Assembly: GCA_013396655.1 (NCBI GenBank)
Contig: WBMV01006535.1
Location: 94,707-158,706 of the forward strand
Reading direction: 5' to 3'
Length of the DNA stretch: 64,000 bases
DNA from: Campylorhamphus procurvoides
Taxonomy: Eukaryota; Chordata; Aves; Passeriformes; Dendrocolaptidae
The stretch's first letter is position 1; every line of letters starts with the position of its first letter. The position numbers and the translations under genes were made by a program. Positions 35,542-49,879 of the stretch are shown piece after piece. The notes under the pieces were generated by a model. That model was given only the letters and a program-made list of their open reading frames with translations, was not told the DNA's origin and did no database searches.

Positions 35542-36853
35542 AAGTGACACCCACTGACCTGCAAGACAAGTCTTTATTTTAGAAATGTAACATAAACAAG
35601 GACAAAGCTGGAACCAAGGTAAGATATGTTTTGGTAAGATATGTTCATTGAAATTCCTATACACACTCAAGGGAACCACTTAAACTTATAATTGTTTTTT
35701 CAAGAGTTCAGTTGATACATAGTTTTTAAAGTCAGGCTTGGAAAGGTATTTATCTAGAAAGAGACACAGAGAGCTTCCAAGAGAATTTCCAAAAGCACTA
35801 CAACTCATACAAAAGTTGTATGTTTCACACTTTTTAAACCCCATTAAGTGTATTTTTGCAGCTTGGATGCCTAGATATTAGTAGACCGATTTAAAACAAA
35901 CAAACAAACCCCATAAACAAAACCCCAAACCAAACAAAACCACAAACAAACAAACAAAAATCTTCCAACAAAGCAAAGCAAACTTTTATCTTGGATTAGC
36001 TCAATTAAGAAAATGCAGTGTCTGATGAACTCATCTTTATAGACGCAGAAAAAATGCAGCCTAGATTTTCCTGTCATATATGTGTATGCATGAGTGATTA
36101 TATATATAAAAATTCTGCACTTAGCATATAATATTGAATGCTTTTCAGTGGTATATTTCTTTTAAAGTAAGAGGAACTTTTCTAGTCTTGATTGCATGTT
36201 TTGTGTTTAACAATATATGCTATAAACAATAATAACTTTATTTTCTCCCTCCCTCCCCCCCCACAGCTGCCTTTAGTACTACATTCTTCAACAGAAAAGT
36301 TTAATTGAGTAGATTACTAAAGTTTATGATAGGTCTGTATTCCCATTGTTTTCATAAGCATTGTGTAGTATACCCTCCACAGTATAAGTGTAAGGTGATA
36401 CTTTGTTTTTCTTCACAGATCAGCTAAAGTGGATTATTAAAAGACCTAAAAGCCTGAATGCTGTAATCCAATATTTATGTGTATATTTAAAAGGATTAAT
36501 AGTTCAGTTAGCAATGCTTTTGTCATCTTCTGTATTAATGAAAATGTTCACCAAAACATTATGTGCTGTGGTTCTATCTCCCACCTCTAAAGTATCTTAT
36601 TAATATGGTCTATAGTATATATATTTTTCCCCATCTGTTCTAAACTTTAACAAGAACAACTTTCAACAGGAAAGTAATGAAATTATGCCCTGCAAGATCA
36701 TTTCTCTGAAGGGGAAAAAATCTGCTGTAAACTTCTCTTTATTCCACAAGATGGAGCTCAATCCCTGTAATACAGTGCTACAACACCTTGAGAGGTGCCT
36801 TTTGTCCTTTTAACATTATCTTGTATGAATAAGCAATATGCAGGACTTAGTAG
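35542..36853. other. Non-coding DNA with an A/C-rich tract
   Basis: Holds an AAAC/AACAAAC low-complexity tract at 35894-35960, the complement of the T/G tracts elsewhere, and a C run at 36251-36262. The plus open frame 36403-36603 follows a TTTTTCTTCACAG acceptor-like word, but its sequence shows no domain. Confidence 0.55.
35894..35960. repeat. A/C-rich (AAAC-type) low-complexity tract
   Basis: Repeated AAAC and AACCAAAC words over about 65 bp. On the opposite strand this is the same T/G-rich class seen at 5.0, 23.2, 45.6 and 59.6 kb. Confidence 0.85.
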
Positions 36854-36855
36854 TG

Positions 36856-36933
36856 TGATGTGATGTGATGTGATGTGATGTGATGTGATGTGATGTGATG
36901 TGATGTGATGTGATGTGATGTGATGTGATGTGA
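36856..36933. repeat. Pentanucleotide microsatellite (TGATG)n
   Basis: Fifteen uninterrupted TGATG units and a partial sixteenth. On the minus strand it gives the artificial repeats HITSH/ITSHH in open frames, which should not be read as a protein. Confidence 0.97.
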
Positions 36934-37421
36934 TATTCCTGTATTCATGGATGACAGAAATGTCTGCAGAAAACAGTGGTTGGATTCTACCATGGTGCAT
37001 TCACAACCAGCATGCATGTTACAAACTGAAGATTTAAAGATCAAATGCTATTTTATATGAGTAACAAGATATTATTAACTAGATGACATTTAGATCCAGA
37101 ATCCAGCACTTATTCACTAGAACAACACAATGATTTGCCCTGCAGGGAGTTTTATGCTGGGTAAGCATAATGATTGCAACTTTGACACAAAAAAGAATGT
37201 GACTGTTAATGTAAAATGAAGCCCTGAATATGAATTACATCCTTAAAACATGAACCAGCTAGTTTTTCTGTGAATATCATTTTTCATTATAAGTAAAACC
37301 AAGGGATGCCAGATTATTCTATAATAATTCTATGACAGAATAGTGTCGGTGACTTCAAAAGCTTAGCTTTCCTCTGTGTGGGTACCCACTCAGCCAATGT
37401 GCTATTGCACAGCAATACCTG

Positions 37422-37492
37422 AGAATCACAGAATCACAATTTGGCTGGAAAGGACTTCCAACCACTGCAGTGAAACAGATCAGGGACAATTT
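37422..37492 (-). mobile_element. CR1 tail fragment (minus strand)
   Basis: Starts with two copies of the CR1 terminal octamer in complement ('gaatcaca' twice) followed by 'atttggctggaaaggact', the typical minus-strand CR1 3' end. The rest is lost within about 70 bp, so this is a very short 5'-truncated insertion or a relic. Confidence 0.82.
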
Positions 37493-40400
37493 CATATGGT
37501 TCTGATTGTTGTTAGCAGACAGGCCAGATTTCAGAAAGGCGATGACAATCTGTAGTCCTGACTGTTCAGCTAAAAATATGTGCTTTGTACTTCCAGTATT
37601 CAAAAGTAATTTTCAGTGGAAACAGCAGTCTTACAGCTACGGAATGTTGGCACACTGTGAAGTACTGAGCACATGTGATATTTATGGAAGTAAATCAAAC
37701 TGACATGGAAAGCTTTTAAATTTCATTAAAGGGCTCATCCAAATGCCTATTCAGTTATGTATGCTGCTTTGGTACCTTTTCAATGCAAAGAACAATGTAG
37801 GCAAGAAGGTTTTCAACCTTTAAAATTATGTCAGAGCAGCTTTGAAATTCAGAAACCTCATTCAGCTGATGTAAAACTAAGACAATCTCATCCAACCTTG
37901 CAACTAATTTTGCAATAGTTTGATATGCCTTAAGAAAACTTTTATGTGTTCTCAGTTGTTGGATTACCATTTACCTTTATTTCTGTGAGCATGGTGGATG
38001 AGATCTAGATTAATCTAATTTCAGAAGCATGGGAAAAAAAATAAACTGTCTTCTTTTTGTTTTCCATGAAAGCTTTTGTTGGCTCATAGATATTGCAGAA
38101 ATGTCTGCCCATTCCACAGCAATTTTTTACATCTTTCACCCAGTTCCTATCCACATCCATGTTGAGAATAAATACACTATGTAAACTTCTTACACTGTAT
38201 TAATATACTCATCACCTTTATATTTCTACAGACTCAGTATACTTGCTTCTTTATTCTGTTTCTCTTTGTTGTTCTCCTCCCTTTCAAACAAGTCCAGATT
38301 CCCACACCTATAGTTTTCATATTATATTCCTTTACTATTGCCATCCTGCATGCCTATTATTCCCATTTCACTTATCTGTCCTTTTCAGAACTGTCACCAC
38401 TTGTGTGCTGTTTCATAATTTCTATGGCCATTTCCATTGTAATCTTTTTCCTTTCTCTAGAACATTTTCCCCATTCTTAGAATAAAATATAATAAAATGG
38501 AACAAAAATACAGCCATTCACAGTGTTTTTACTGACACCCAACTTCTGATTTACAGAGACCTGAATCATTTTGTCAGATCCTCTCATCTTTGCACCTACC
38601 CATTGTAGACCAGATCAGGCTGTTGGTGTTAGGACACTCCCCTCATCATTTCCTGCAAACCCTCTCAATTCTCCTTTAATTTTCAGCACTTGCAGGAAGT
38701 CTCCTCTCTTTGCAGCTTCTGCCATATCCTATCACTGCCAATCATCTCACTACATTTCAGCTTTCCTCTCTAATTCCAGCTTCAATCTTTCTCTGCTTCC
38801 CTCAGCATCCTGCACTTTTCCTTGGCTTCTTTGTTAAATGATCCATTTGATTACCTTTTCTTCCTTTGCCCTGATGCTTTCCTTTAGCTCTCTGGCTTGC
38901 GAAAAGGTTCATCCTTTACAATTTTTGCTTTCATTAAGCTTCTCCCTCTTTTTCTGTCTGACTTCACTCTTGCTGCATTTTCTTCATTCCAGCTACCAGC
39001 TAGTCTCTCTCATCACTGATCATCAGGTTTTACCATCTTCCCTTGTGACATTGCAGGCAGTTCCTTCTGACAGCACTGATATGTGGCTTTGTGAGTATAT
39101 CCTGTTGGATTTTTCTTTTTTTAATTCCTGGGATGGCACTGGTGAGCACTTTTTGAATATTCCTAATCATTTAGGTTCTTCAAAATAGTCCCCTTCTTTC
39201 AGCCCCAGAGTTCAGAAATAAGTGTGTTCACTTGCAATACATTAAACATTTTTTTTCAGTTTCTCCTTTTGATGTGGATTTTTTGTATATCATTCTCTTC
39301 CCATTGCCTTACCTGGTAGATTCTGGAGAGAGTGATACTTTCAATTCAAATCAGAAGGATTGTGCAGGCAATTGTTAACAGCTTCTGGCCTTGATGTCTG
39401 CGCTATATACTGGTGAAAAGATTATTAGGTCAAAGCAATAAAGTTTCCTTCATACCCCACTGAGTATCCCACTTTCTGAATTACACAGCATTTTTCCCTC
39501 CTTTCCTGACTTTCTCACATCCACAGTGGTTTATTTAATTTTCCAATGCTAAGTGGAACAACTTTGAAATGTAGATGGAGACATCTATAAATAAAATCAG
39601 CACACCACAGAATGCCTTTCTCTGTTACATCATAAAATGCCTAATGAGATAATTCGAAATTTCCCACAGAAAGTGGGTAATCTAAGTACACAATAACTCA
39701 AGAGAGAAAAGAAATGAATGAAGGACAACTGAGTGGATAATAGCGTAAAAGGGATTTCTGAACTGAGTAATACTGTCCTCAGTGAATGTTATAGAGTGAA
39801 CTAAAAGCAATTCAACAAATGGGACTAGGTGGGTGCTATAAAGTGAAGAAGTGGAATGCTTTGTGTTAATCCGAGGATTCACTTTTGAGATCACAAACTG
39901 TCTGAACAGAGAAATTCATCAGTAGACATAGTTGAGGGTGGTGTCTGATTGAGTCCATATGCACTGATTGAAAGAAAAAATTGTATTATGAACACTGCAA
40001 AATAAGAACAAGGATCCATCCCCTTACAGAGAGAACTGCGATAGACTGTAAGTCATCGAGTCAGCAAGAGTTCAGACTGCTACTGTTGTTTCATTTCACA
40101 TAGCTAAATATCACTTGATAGCATTCAGTAGATACCGTCACATAACTGGCATATTTAATTGATATAGGAAGCCATGCATAAAAAAGAGGAATATAGGTAT
40201 AAGTATTTCAAAATAGTCTAAATATCCTTATAATAAATAGATTTCTCTGTTTAAAAGTGAAAGGGAAATATATTTATCCAACAGAACTAGTCAGAAGAAA
40301 AATTATTCAAAAAAGTAGTGACTTAGGCCCACAGTCGCCCATGTAGTATTGTTTAACTTAACTGGCACAAAACTCTTATGATGTATGTGGTATCACTGTA

Positions 40401-43400
40401 CACTGTTATCTGGATTAATCACTTTTCTTATGATCGTAACAAAAAAAATTATAGTTTCAAATAGTGGCAATATGAAAAATCTTTTGAGGTGTTTTTTGGG
40501 TTTTGTTTTTTTCATTATTTCTTTCTCTTGAATTATCTTTTTGTGCTTCTTTTCTCAAAGTTCAAAAGCATCAGAGAATCGGACAAAGAGGTTTGAAATG
40601 GCTGTTCTGTATTTCTTGGCATTTTGTTCAGTATTAGTTACAAATTGAATTTTAACATGACTCGATAGGAAGAGAAAGATTCTCAATTCTATGACAAAAT
40701 TTTTATTTATGAGTGAGATTAGGCATCTATTAGACAGAAGAGCAGACAGGTTCACATCCCATGTTTCTGAGAACCTGTGTCAAACTCTGACTTGTCTTGG
40801 TTTCATTTCATATTTACCAAACCAAATCAGCCAACCAAATAAGAGATGTCTTTGACAAGGACATCTGAGTTCTGGTTTATAGCTAGACAGTGCAGTGTAA
40901 AGCTCCCCTAGTGTTAGGCATAGGACTGAGCAGTTGCAGCCTTCAGTCTTCTCTCTCTGAGTCATACTTAGATTTTGTTGCAAAAAGTATTGATCATACC
41001 TGTTACTCTACCCATGCAAAACACTAATTTGGTGAAAAGTGGCTGGAAAGAGTGGGAGAGGGCACAGGAGAAGAGGCAGAGGGCACAGTCCTTACTGCAG
41101 GGACCTCAGCTTTGCTCTAACACATAGAATGACACCCCAGTATTCATAGGTTTAAAGAGTATGACAGCACTCCAATATTTTGTGCCAAAAAGGTATTGTC
41201 TCAGAACTGATTTGATTAACAAGCATGTAGTAAGATCCTGCTACCAAAATGGTAGTGATTACTTGCTTTGCTCATTAGATTCATAATGCCTCAAGATGCG
41301 CTCCTCACTACAGTTTTATACTTCCCAGCCGGCATCCAATTGCTTTTGTTACAAGTGTATGAATAAAAATCAGCAGAAACCACAATGAATGACCTTTCTT
41401 TTGTTTATTTTTATAATGACTTTATATGCTTGAAAAATATCAAAATCATTCATTGCTGAATTTAAGCCACACAACAAGCAAAGAGCACGGAGAGGAAAAA
41501 AAGATAACACCAGCTTTTCTTTTCTTTTGATGTGAATGGGACTTTTTGTCCCAAAGTTACCAAAGTCACGACAGTCAAGATGATAATTAGAAATTTTAAT
41601 TGACTATTCTGAAATTAAAATAAGGTTAAGAACCCCTAGTAAAATGTGCTGCTGTCTTCAAGAGCACAGTAAATGTGTGTTCATTCAAAAGACGTAGAAG
41701 CCTTTGGAGGATTTATATATTTATATTCTCAATATGGTAATAACAGACATTTCTGGACATACTGATAATTCTGTATTATTAAGCATCTGTTGATCTCATT
41801 TTTCCTTGCTCAGTTACTTGTATGGTGGCTGAAAAGTGTTAAGCACAGAACATTTTTTTTCTTTTCCTTCCTGTTCTTTTTCTGTCAGAACTGAGAGGTT
41901 CATCAAAATTTCATCCCAATCCTACTAAATAACACCAAAATGGTGATTGTTGTACTTCCTAATAAAGGATGATGGTGCTAGGAATGTAAAAAAAAGAAAA
42001 GGCTTTTTCATGCATTTGGTGATTCATAACAGGATTTTGAGCCTTTTAAATATATATATATGTAATTACTCAGATACAGTAAGATGTTTAATTGTATTCC
42101 TAACACTGAATTATTGTAAGGCAGACAGGAGAGTCCATAAAGGCAACAAGTATTACTGTCAGGAAACAAAAGATCCTGATACAGTTCCCAGTAATTACCA
42201 TTTCAGAATGGTTCACATTAGATTCCAGAGTGATGAAAATCACTATTTCAAAAAAGGTAGGCTTATACAGAGAAGGTAACAGTAGCTGTCTGACAGAAAT
42301 TATTTTCCTGCATTTCATTATTTGCCACAAAAGAATAGATTCTTGGAAGAGTCTTGGAAGTGATATAATGTCAAAGGGGTATTAAAAAAGTATATAAATC
42401 TACTTTATAATTTATCGAAAAGTTAAAAATTAAAATAATCAATATGCTAATGTTTTACTAGTATTTTTAGTTCAAAAGGGAAAATGTTGCAAATCAAAAA
42501 TGGAATAATCACATTATACACTTTTGTGCTTCCAATACTTCATTTTTAATATTCTATCCTTAAATAAACCCACCAAACCCTCACCTTACGCTGCTAAATC
42601 TCTTTGAATATATGTGCTTTGGAAAGAAGAAGAAAAGTATACTTTTCATGCAGAAAACCTCTTTTGAAACCACAACTAGATGCATATACTTTCACTTGGG
42701 ATGGTCATTATTAGAAATGTTTCCATTGGGGCACTGAGAGAAGTATTTATGAAAAAGGTAGTGGATCTTTGACTTAGGCCTTACCTGACGGCATGGCTGT
42801 GACCCTTAGATGGGGTTTAAAGTCTGTGAATATATCATCAATACATAGTCTGATCTTATTACAGAAGTGGCTTTTAAGACAGATCAAAAAGATAGCATCA
42901 TAAGAGGTAACCAAGGCTGCACATATGCCTCAAGCCCCCAGCAAATGTATCTAAAATATCTCTGATGTACTTATCTGGATGGGTAAAAAGGATTCAAAAC
43001 TAGAGCAGTATCCTTGGTCTGATTTTCAGACTTTTAAGAGGGATTCAATTACTAGAGGAGGTTGTCAGAAGGCTGAACATAGGGCTCAGTGACCTATGCA
43101 AATTTTACAGCAAAATTCTAGGTCAACCAGTGCACGAGTTCAGAAATAGGCCGTTATTTAATGTTTATTTCAAAGTCTGGATTTTATCCAACTAGGCTGC
43201 TGCAGGAATCTGCACCTCTAAACTAAGTAATCATCAACATATCCCCACAGCATCAATAGTGATATGTTACTCACTGGTGTAAACAAATGCTAGAAATTTA
43301 CAGGGTGTCAAAATCAGGGCAGTTCCCCATCTCAGAAAGACAGGAAATAAATGTTTGTCTTCCAATGTCTTTTTTAGGTTCCTGTGTAAAACTCTTAATT

Positions 43401-45557
43401 TAACTTTTATGTGCTTGTTTCATCCTACTTCAATTTTCCTTCATATAACTTAGCGTCTTTCATTCTTCTGAAGAGTACTCCTCATTCTGAATGAAATTTT
43501 TTTTTTCATCAAGATCAATTAAGAGATGAATAAGCATGTTAGCATAAAACATGGAATACAATGTACATAAATTTTATTTTCATCCCTTTGTTTTCCAGTG
43601 ACAATTTGCAGAATTGTCATTCCAACAATACAACCTAAGTTTTTAATCCCAGAATAATACTGATACAAATATTTATATATTAAGCACAGACTTTATCTTG
43701 CAACATAGATAAACTGTTTATTTTATTTTTTTTCCTGGGGGACTGTGATGAGGGGTGGTGTGCAAACCAAAACAAAAGCAAACAGCAACAGTGAAAGAAA
43801 ATCTTTTTTTTCTTTTTGATATTAAAGAAACATTTTTTTCCTTAATTCTAAAATGTATCACACAATTATATGTTCCTCTGCATAAATAGCTCAGTCTTTT
43901 AAATAAAAATACAATTTCCTCTTTTGTCAATATTTCTCTCCTCTAATTAGTGGGTTATACGATTTTTAATATTTTAATTTCCACTCTACTATGTTGTCAT
44001 TATTGCTTCTTGGAAAAACGTTTGATCTTCATGAGAACATGCTGTGGTTTGAAAATAATGACCTTGGATTAAATAAAGAATGCACAGACATACCCAAAAG
44101 CATGCAGAACAATGATGCTTTTATCTCCAGGCAATGTCACATTAGTGGCTCTGTGCTCAGCAGGAACTGAAAGCTTATCCAACATATTTGCTTTGAAAAT
44201 TTCACAGATAACATTAATTTGAAAAACTCGTAGTAACTGTGCAGTAAGGTTATAACAGAATTATAATAAATGGCATAAGTAAGTGAATAATCATATTTTT
44301 AAAACTAAATAATCCTGTGGTTTTTTGTTCCCACTAAGTTATATGCTTGGATTGTATGTGTCTGCTTTGGCCGGTAATTTATACTGACTTCTAACTCTGA
44401 CATTTTTATTTTTTCCAAGAAGTAAAGGCTTCTGAATTGTTTTCCTCTGCTGAGAAACCCTTGTTATGTGTCTTCTCAGTTCTAACCATTGCTAAATCAC
44501 TCTTCCTTCCTTCAAAAATCATCTTTCCGTTGACTCCAATATACATTAGCATCTTTAGGATTAATTTTCTGTAAACATCAGGATCATTTATTATACCAAC
44601 AAAATGTGATTAAAAAAAAATGCAACTAATGCATGAATGTGAAACATATTGCTTATTTTAATGTAACAATCACAGGTCAGAAGACTTTTTGTGACTCATG
44701 AGCAAACCACAAACAGAAAAAAAAATAGTCTGAGAAAACTGTGATCTTTTAATGTGAGTTACAGGATCAGTCTGAGAGTCTGAACTTGCCTGAGTGAAAT
44801 ATAGGCTGGGAATGTTTATCACAATTTCTGTCCAGTGGGAATTGACGGTTCCTTTTCCGATATGTGGCAATATTACTATGCCATACATTGTATCCTGGTT
44901 GTTTATTTGGCATTTGACAAGACACATCCCACAATAGGAATAGTCTTGTTCTACGCTGTTTAAAGCCTTTTCTGGATGTAGGGGCAAAAGAGGTTTTAAA
45001 TAAGTTAAAAAAAATACAATTTTCAAGAAACCACCGAATTATTATTTTTTCATCTTTTCTTCTCAGGGATGTATCCTCTTATATTTCTGTAACAACATTT
45101 GTTGGTAATAGCAGTGTATGATGAGAATAAGCAAGGGAAGGGGTCTCATTCCTAGTATCTTCCAGCACTGAATTTCCTATTGCAAAGCTTGATGATCAAC
45201 AAATGGAGGATTGGTCTGACACAGTGAGATATGTCTTTTGTTCTGATGTACTCCTGCATGGTTGCTAGTTATATTTCCCCCTTCTTGCCATTCATTTTAT
45301 CTTGTTCAAAACTGTTACAGTAAGTCACAGTAGAAAGGCTTTTATTCCTTCCATCATAACATTTCTCAAATGCAGTTTTCTATACTGGGCCAATATAGGA
45401 TGATACTATGTTAAGCACAGTAATTTTTTCTAGATTGGCAGGAATATATGAAGAGTCATTCAAGAAAGAAGTAAAAATACAAAAATGTATTTGCAATCTA
45501 GCCCTACAGTAAAAATCAGGAGCTAACAAGTTCTTGTAAATTAAAAAAACTGAAAAA
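37493..45557. other. Non-coding AT-rich DNA, no gene
   Basis: The longest repeat-free stretch in the window. A pyrimidine-rich zone spans about 38240-39190 and accounts for several serine/phenylalanine-rich plus frames (38243-38485, 38571-38837, 38838-39188); composition, not coding, explains them. No exon with matching acceptor and donor was found by eye. Open frames at 41947-42279 (plus) and 45026-44670 (minus, 118 codons) carry no recognised motif. Confidence 0.55.
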
Positions 45558-45722
45558 TTAAGAACAGGTTTTTGTTGGGTGGAGTGTTTTTTCCTGGTTT
45601 GTTTGTAGGGGGGTTTGTGCTTTTGTTTTGGTTTTAGTTGTTTTTTGTGGGGTTTTTTTTGAGGGGGGGGGGATGTGGTTTTTTGTTGTTGTTATTGTTG
45701 TTGTTTTGGTGGTTTTTTCTCC
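45558..45722. repeat. Long T/G-rich tract with G runs
   Basis: About 165 bp of T and G words including GGGGGG (45608-45613) and a run of nine to ten G (about 45664-45672), followed by TTGTTG repeats. G-quadruplex formation on the plus strand is possible, since several G runs of three or more lie close together. Confidence 0.85.
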
Positions 45723-46399
45723 TGTAAGTAAAGATTTTTACCTCTCAGGGCATAAATCTTCTTTTCCACATAATTTTAGGCAACTATGATCACACCGTTC
45801 AATTGTTCTCTGTGGTTATGTGAAAACCAGCTTAATGAATGTGCTGTCACGGAGATCATATTATGTTAAATCCTAACACTGCCTGCACAATTTTTAAAGA
45901 AAACAATCAGATTAAGAAAAAAAAATAAAAATACAAGTTGCAGATCAGTCATGTAACTGAACAAAATGTATCAGCAAACCTAAAACTTACACACTGGCCC
46001 ACAGAGTTTGTGAAGGAATTTTCCAACAATTTGCAAATATTTAATTCCCAAGTTCTACTGACTTTTCTTAAAATAAGCACAATCAGGAACACTCTGTTCC
46101 AGCTTCAACATTAATGAGCACCTTAAAAAGCAGTATTCATGTAATCTAAAATTAGACACCTAGCTTAGATACTGTAGGAAAACAAGCTTCTTAAATAATG
46201 AGATTACTTTTTTATTTCTCTGTGGCAGGAAGATTGAAAGACTTAAAATATTTTGCATTTCAATTTATTTTCTTACAATGAAAACTTCAATTAAGAAGTT
46301 TCTGCTATAAGAGTTTCCACCTGGCAGTTAGTGAGAGAGAGAATTCCTCTAAGTTTTCTAAGGGTTCTTGAAGACACTACTTATATCTATTTTCATATA

Positions 46400-47261
46400 T
46401 GTGCTATGTGGATCTTGGCTGGATGCTTGTTGTCCACCAAGCTGCTCTACCACTCCCACTACATCATAAGAGCAGGAAGAAAACATATTTTTAAAAGCTA
46501 GTGGATCAAGATAAGCACAGGGAGATGACTTAACAATGTCCAAAAAGGGCAAAACCGACTTGACTTAACGAAACTAGTTCATTTTATTGCAAGTAATTGT
46601 AAGAGAGTGGGGTAGTGAGAAATAAAACTAAATTAAAAACACCTGCTCCCCACCCCTCCCTTCTTTGGAGGCTCAGTTTCACTCCTGATTCTTCTACCCC
46701 CTCCCTTGAGCAGCACTGGGCGATGAGGAATGAGTGTCACCATCAGTTTCTAAGTGTGTCTATGACTATTCTTCCTCCTGACGCTCAGACTGCAGTTCTT
46801 CAAGTACTGCTCCAGAACGGGTCTTTTCCATGGGGTGCCACCCTTCAGGAATAGACTGCTCTGGTGTAGCATCCTGCAGGGACTGCAGGTGGATATCTAC
46901 TTCAACTTGGACATCTATAGGCTGTAGGGGGACGGTCTGCCACCCAGACTGTAAGGAAGTCTCTACTTCTCTACTCCCCCTCCTTCACTGACCCTGGTGT
47001 CTATAGGGCTGCTTCTCTCACATATTCTCACTCCTCTCTTCCAGCTGCTTTTGTACTATGTTTTCTACGCTATCCCAAATATGTTATCACAAAGATGCTA
47101 CCAGAGTTTCTGAGAGACTCAGTTTTGATCAGCAGTGCATCCTTGTAGGAGCCAGCTGGAACTGACTCTGCCCAACATGGGGCAACTTCTGGCATCTTCT
47201 CACAGAAGCCATACCTGCCACCCCCAGTGTTACAAAAATCTTGGCACATAAACTCAATACA
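46400..47261 (-). mobile_element. Solo LTR of an avian endogenous retrovirus, family A (minus strand)
   Basis: About 862 bp. On the minus strand it begins TGTATTGAGTTTATGTGCC (47261) and ends near the complement of TGTGCTATGTGG (46400). I recognise the segment order of a long neoavian LTR family: 'cttctgtgagaag', a CATATTTGGG promoter area, the 'caggtggatatc' and 'caggctgt' family of repeats (here in complement at 46878-46935), the complement of the 'agaaataaaactaaatt' polyadenylation area (46619-46635), and a U5 with 'ccagcca' and 'agagcagct' words. There is no internal retroviral sequence on either side. No target duplication is evident. The same family recurs at 51.7-52.3 kb in the opposite direction. 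Confidence 0.8.
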
Positions 47262-49879
47262 GTACTTAAATCAAAGAGTGTTTTAAAGTACATTTTCTAA
47301 TATATTTATAATAAGAGTAACATCTTTTTATCTTATATTGGCTCTTAAATGGGAAGAAGTGCTAAAAATATATTTGCATTATAATATTTGCCACTTGCCT
47401 ATGAATGATAAAGACATAAAAATTTTGTGGAAAAGATTGGTTTTAGGTTTAATTTAAAAAAAGAGACTGCAAATGTAATTGATACAGAAAGTGTGGGAAG
47501 TAAATGTTGCTGAATGTCAAATCTAGCTAATCACATAGGCAGGAAAACTGAAATAGATACTGTACAAACCTGTAAATTCTCAATTTGACTACAAATCGTC
47601 AGTACTCAGGAGAAAGGGGAAAATGAGGGAACAACAGAAATCTTAGTCTACAGTCTAGAAGTTTAAAAATGAAAGCATAATGGAGAAAGAATGGTAACTG
47701 AACCAGTGGTAAATAATCAGGAAAAAGCAAAAGCAAGCCAGTCTATACTAAGATGGGGGGAGACCCTAAAAATAGGAAAGAAAACCCTATACTTTTCTGT
47801 AAAACATTGTCCACCCTTGCAATCGTGAATCATTTAACTATAATGTACTATAGTGTAGAGATCCCTATAGAATACCCTGAGAAACCAGAAAAGCAAATTT
47901 TAACACTGTCCCTCATTTTCTGTTTAAAGGTACATTTTGCTTAACAAAATGTGCTTCTGTAGCAAAGCTTTACAGTAACAGCCATTGATCCGGTGATATT
48001 TATTGTCTTGAAAGGATTACAATACTTTGGAGGATCAGAATTAAGAAAGGATTTCTCATTTAATGATCTGGTTCTGGATAATTCAGAAAGGGAAAACTAT
48101 TCCAGTTTAATGATTTCTTTAACATTTAAACAATACTTATTGTCTTGAAATAAAAATTGTATCAGGTCCAACTTTGTCTTCCTCATCTCCCTGCCCTCCT
48201 TCACTTCCCCATCAAATCTTTGTTTTGGAGTAGTGCATTTCTTGCTGATATAAAGAAAGACGTGTAGAATTGTTTGCTGCCTGATACATGGCAAATAACT
48301 GCAAGGAATATAAAATCAGTGCCTGTTACTTGTAAAACAAAGCCTAAGAAATAAAACAAATATTATACATACTATAAAAAAATTATTATACCACAAAGAA
48401 GCATAGACAAACTTAATCCATTATGTACCAAGATCTCTATGAAAAATCACCCAATTTCTTGACAGCTGAGTTATTTGTGTTACTAATTATACTAGATCAC
48501 CATAGAGCAGGCAGTATAACACACAGAAAAAATATATGCAAACTCCTTTTCTTAAATCTACTGCTTCAGTGCTAATTTTCTAGAATAATGTATGCATTTT
48601 AACCTTATTCTTTTATTTTTTAATGACCTTTGCAAGCATCGTTTAAGAGTTGAATTTCTGCTCCAGGTACATCTGAAATTCCATACAAGCAATGCCAAAA
48701 CCCTTACACAGACAGCAAAATGGGTCGCATTAACCTCTTCTTTCACAAACATGAGTAGAATCTTCATCTGAAGAGGAAACTGATGGGAAGACTGATTGGA
48801 AGAGTCCCTCTCAGACTTCACTTCCATCAGACACTGGTGGTGAAATTTACCGTCAATAACACAGCTAGCCCTTTCATGGACCTACAAGTCAGGTAGGTTG
48901 CATTCACACAAATTGTCATTCATCTCAGCACATTTTAGCTTTTGTAAAACATGAAGCAGCAGTTCAGATTCAACTCTGATGCAAGTTACAGGGGAAAAAA
49001 ATGTCCACTCAGGGATTTTTGTTCATTAGTGTCTCTTTTATTGCATCTGTCTTTCCTTTCCTAGAATGCTCAATATCTTTCAGATATCCCCAGAGACAAA
49101 TAATTTTGATGTGAAGATCATACTGTTAATATGATACTGCCTTTTATACTAGCTATGAAGATGAAAGAATTTTCACAAAAATATGCTGTACCATAAATAC
49201 TGGTGTAGATAGCAGATATCAACAGGTATGATAAAATGTGATTTATTATGCTGAAAACCATTTCAGTAGTTTTACCCAGGAAATAAGCTAGGAGATGCAT
49301 GCTAAGATGATGTTTAGGCAGATGATTTTTATAGCATGGTACTATGCTGCCAAAATGACCAGCATCAGCAATCTTACTCTTTTCCTGGCCGAAGTTGGAA
49401 CACTTTCAAAGCCGTATTAATTCAGCCAGACTATCCTTAGAATTATAAGCATTTAACTTCACATTCACTCTCTGATTTACAGAAAAGCAACTCCTTCAAG
49501 TATGAAAACTTATAGTTCTTTGACTAGAGCTTTGAGAGGCACTGTGAGACCATGGCAGATACCAGGCTAAGGGGTCCAGAATTTTTGTACTTTGGAAGCA
49601 CTGGAACAACTTTGAGCAGTTTAAGGGATTTCTTTATACTAATTTTATAAAAGTTATTTCTTAACCTCTGAATTACCCAGAACACCAAATTAAAAAAAAA
49701 AGTGTTTCCATTGTAGCTTTATATAATTAGAGGAATTTAATTTTATTCCTTTATTTTGAATTGACCTTGCCTGGCATACCTCATGATAAAATTGAAACAC
49801 TTCATCTTCGTTTGGCTTCTAAGCATCACCCTTTACTCAGGTTCAAAAATTAAAAAAAATAAGAAAAAAAAATCAAGAA
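47262..49879. other. Non-coding AT-rich DNA
   Basis: No gene recognised. Short open frames such as minus 48558-48827 are without motif. Confidence 0.6.

Noticed and set aside
36758..37044. Minus-strand histidine/serine/threonine repeat proteins
   Set aside because: They are only the translation of the (TGATG)n microsatellite.
38243..39188. Three consecutive plus-strand frames suggesting a multi-exon gene
   Set aside because: The zone is pyrimidine-rich, which gives Ser/Phe/Leu-rich open frames; there is no consistent splice pattern or domain.
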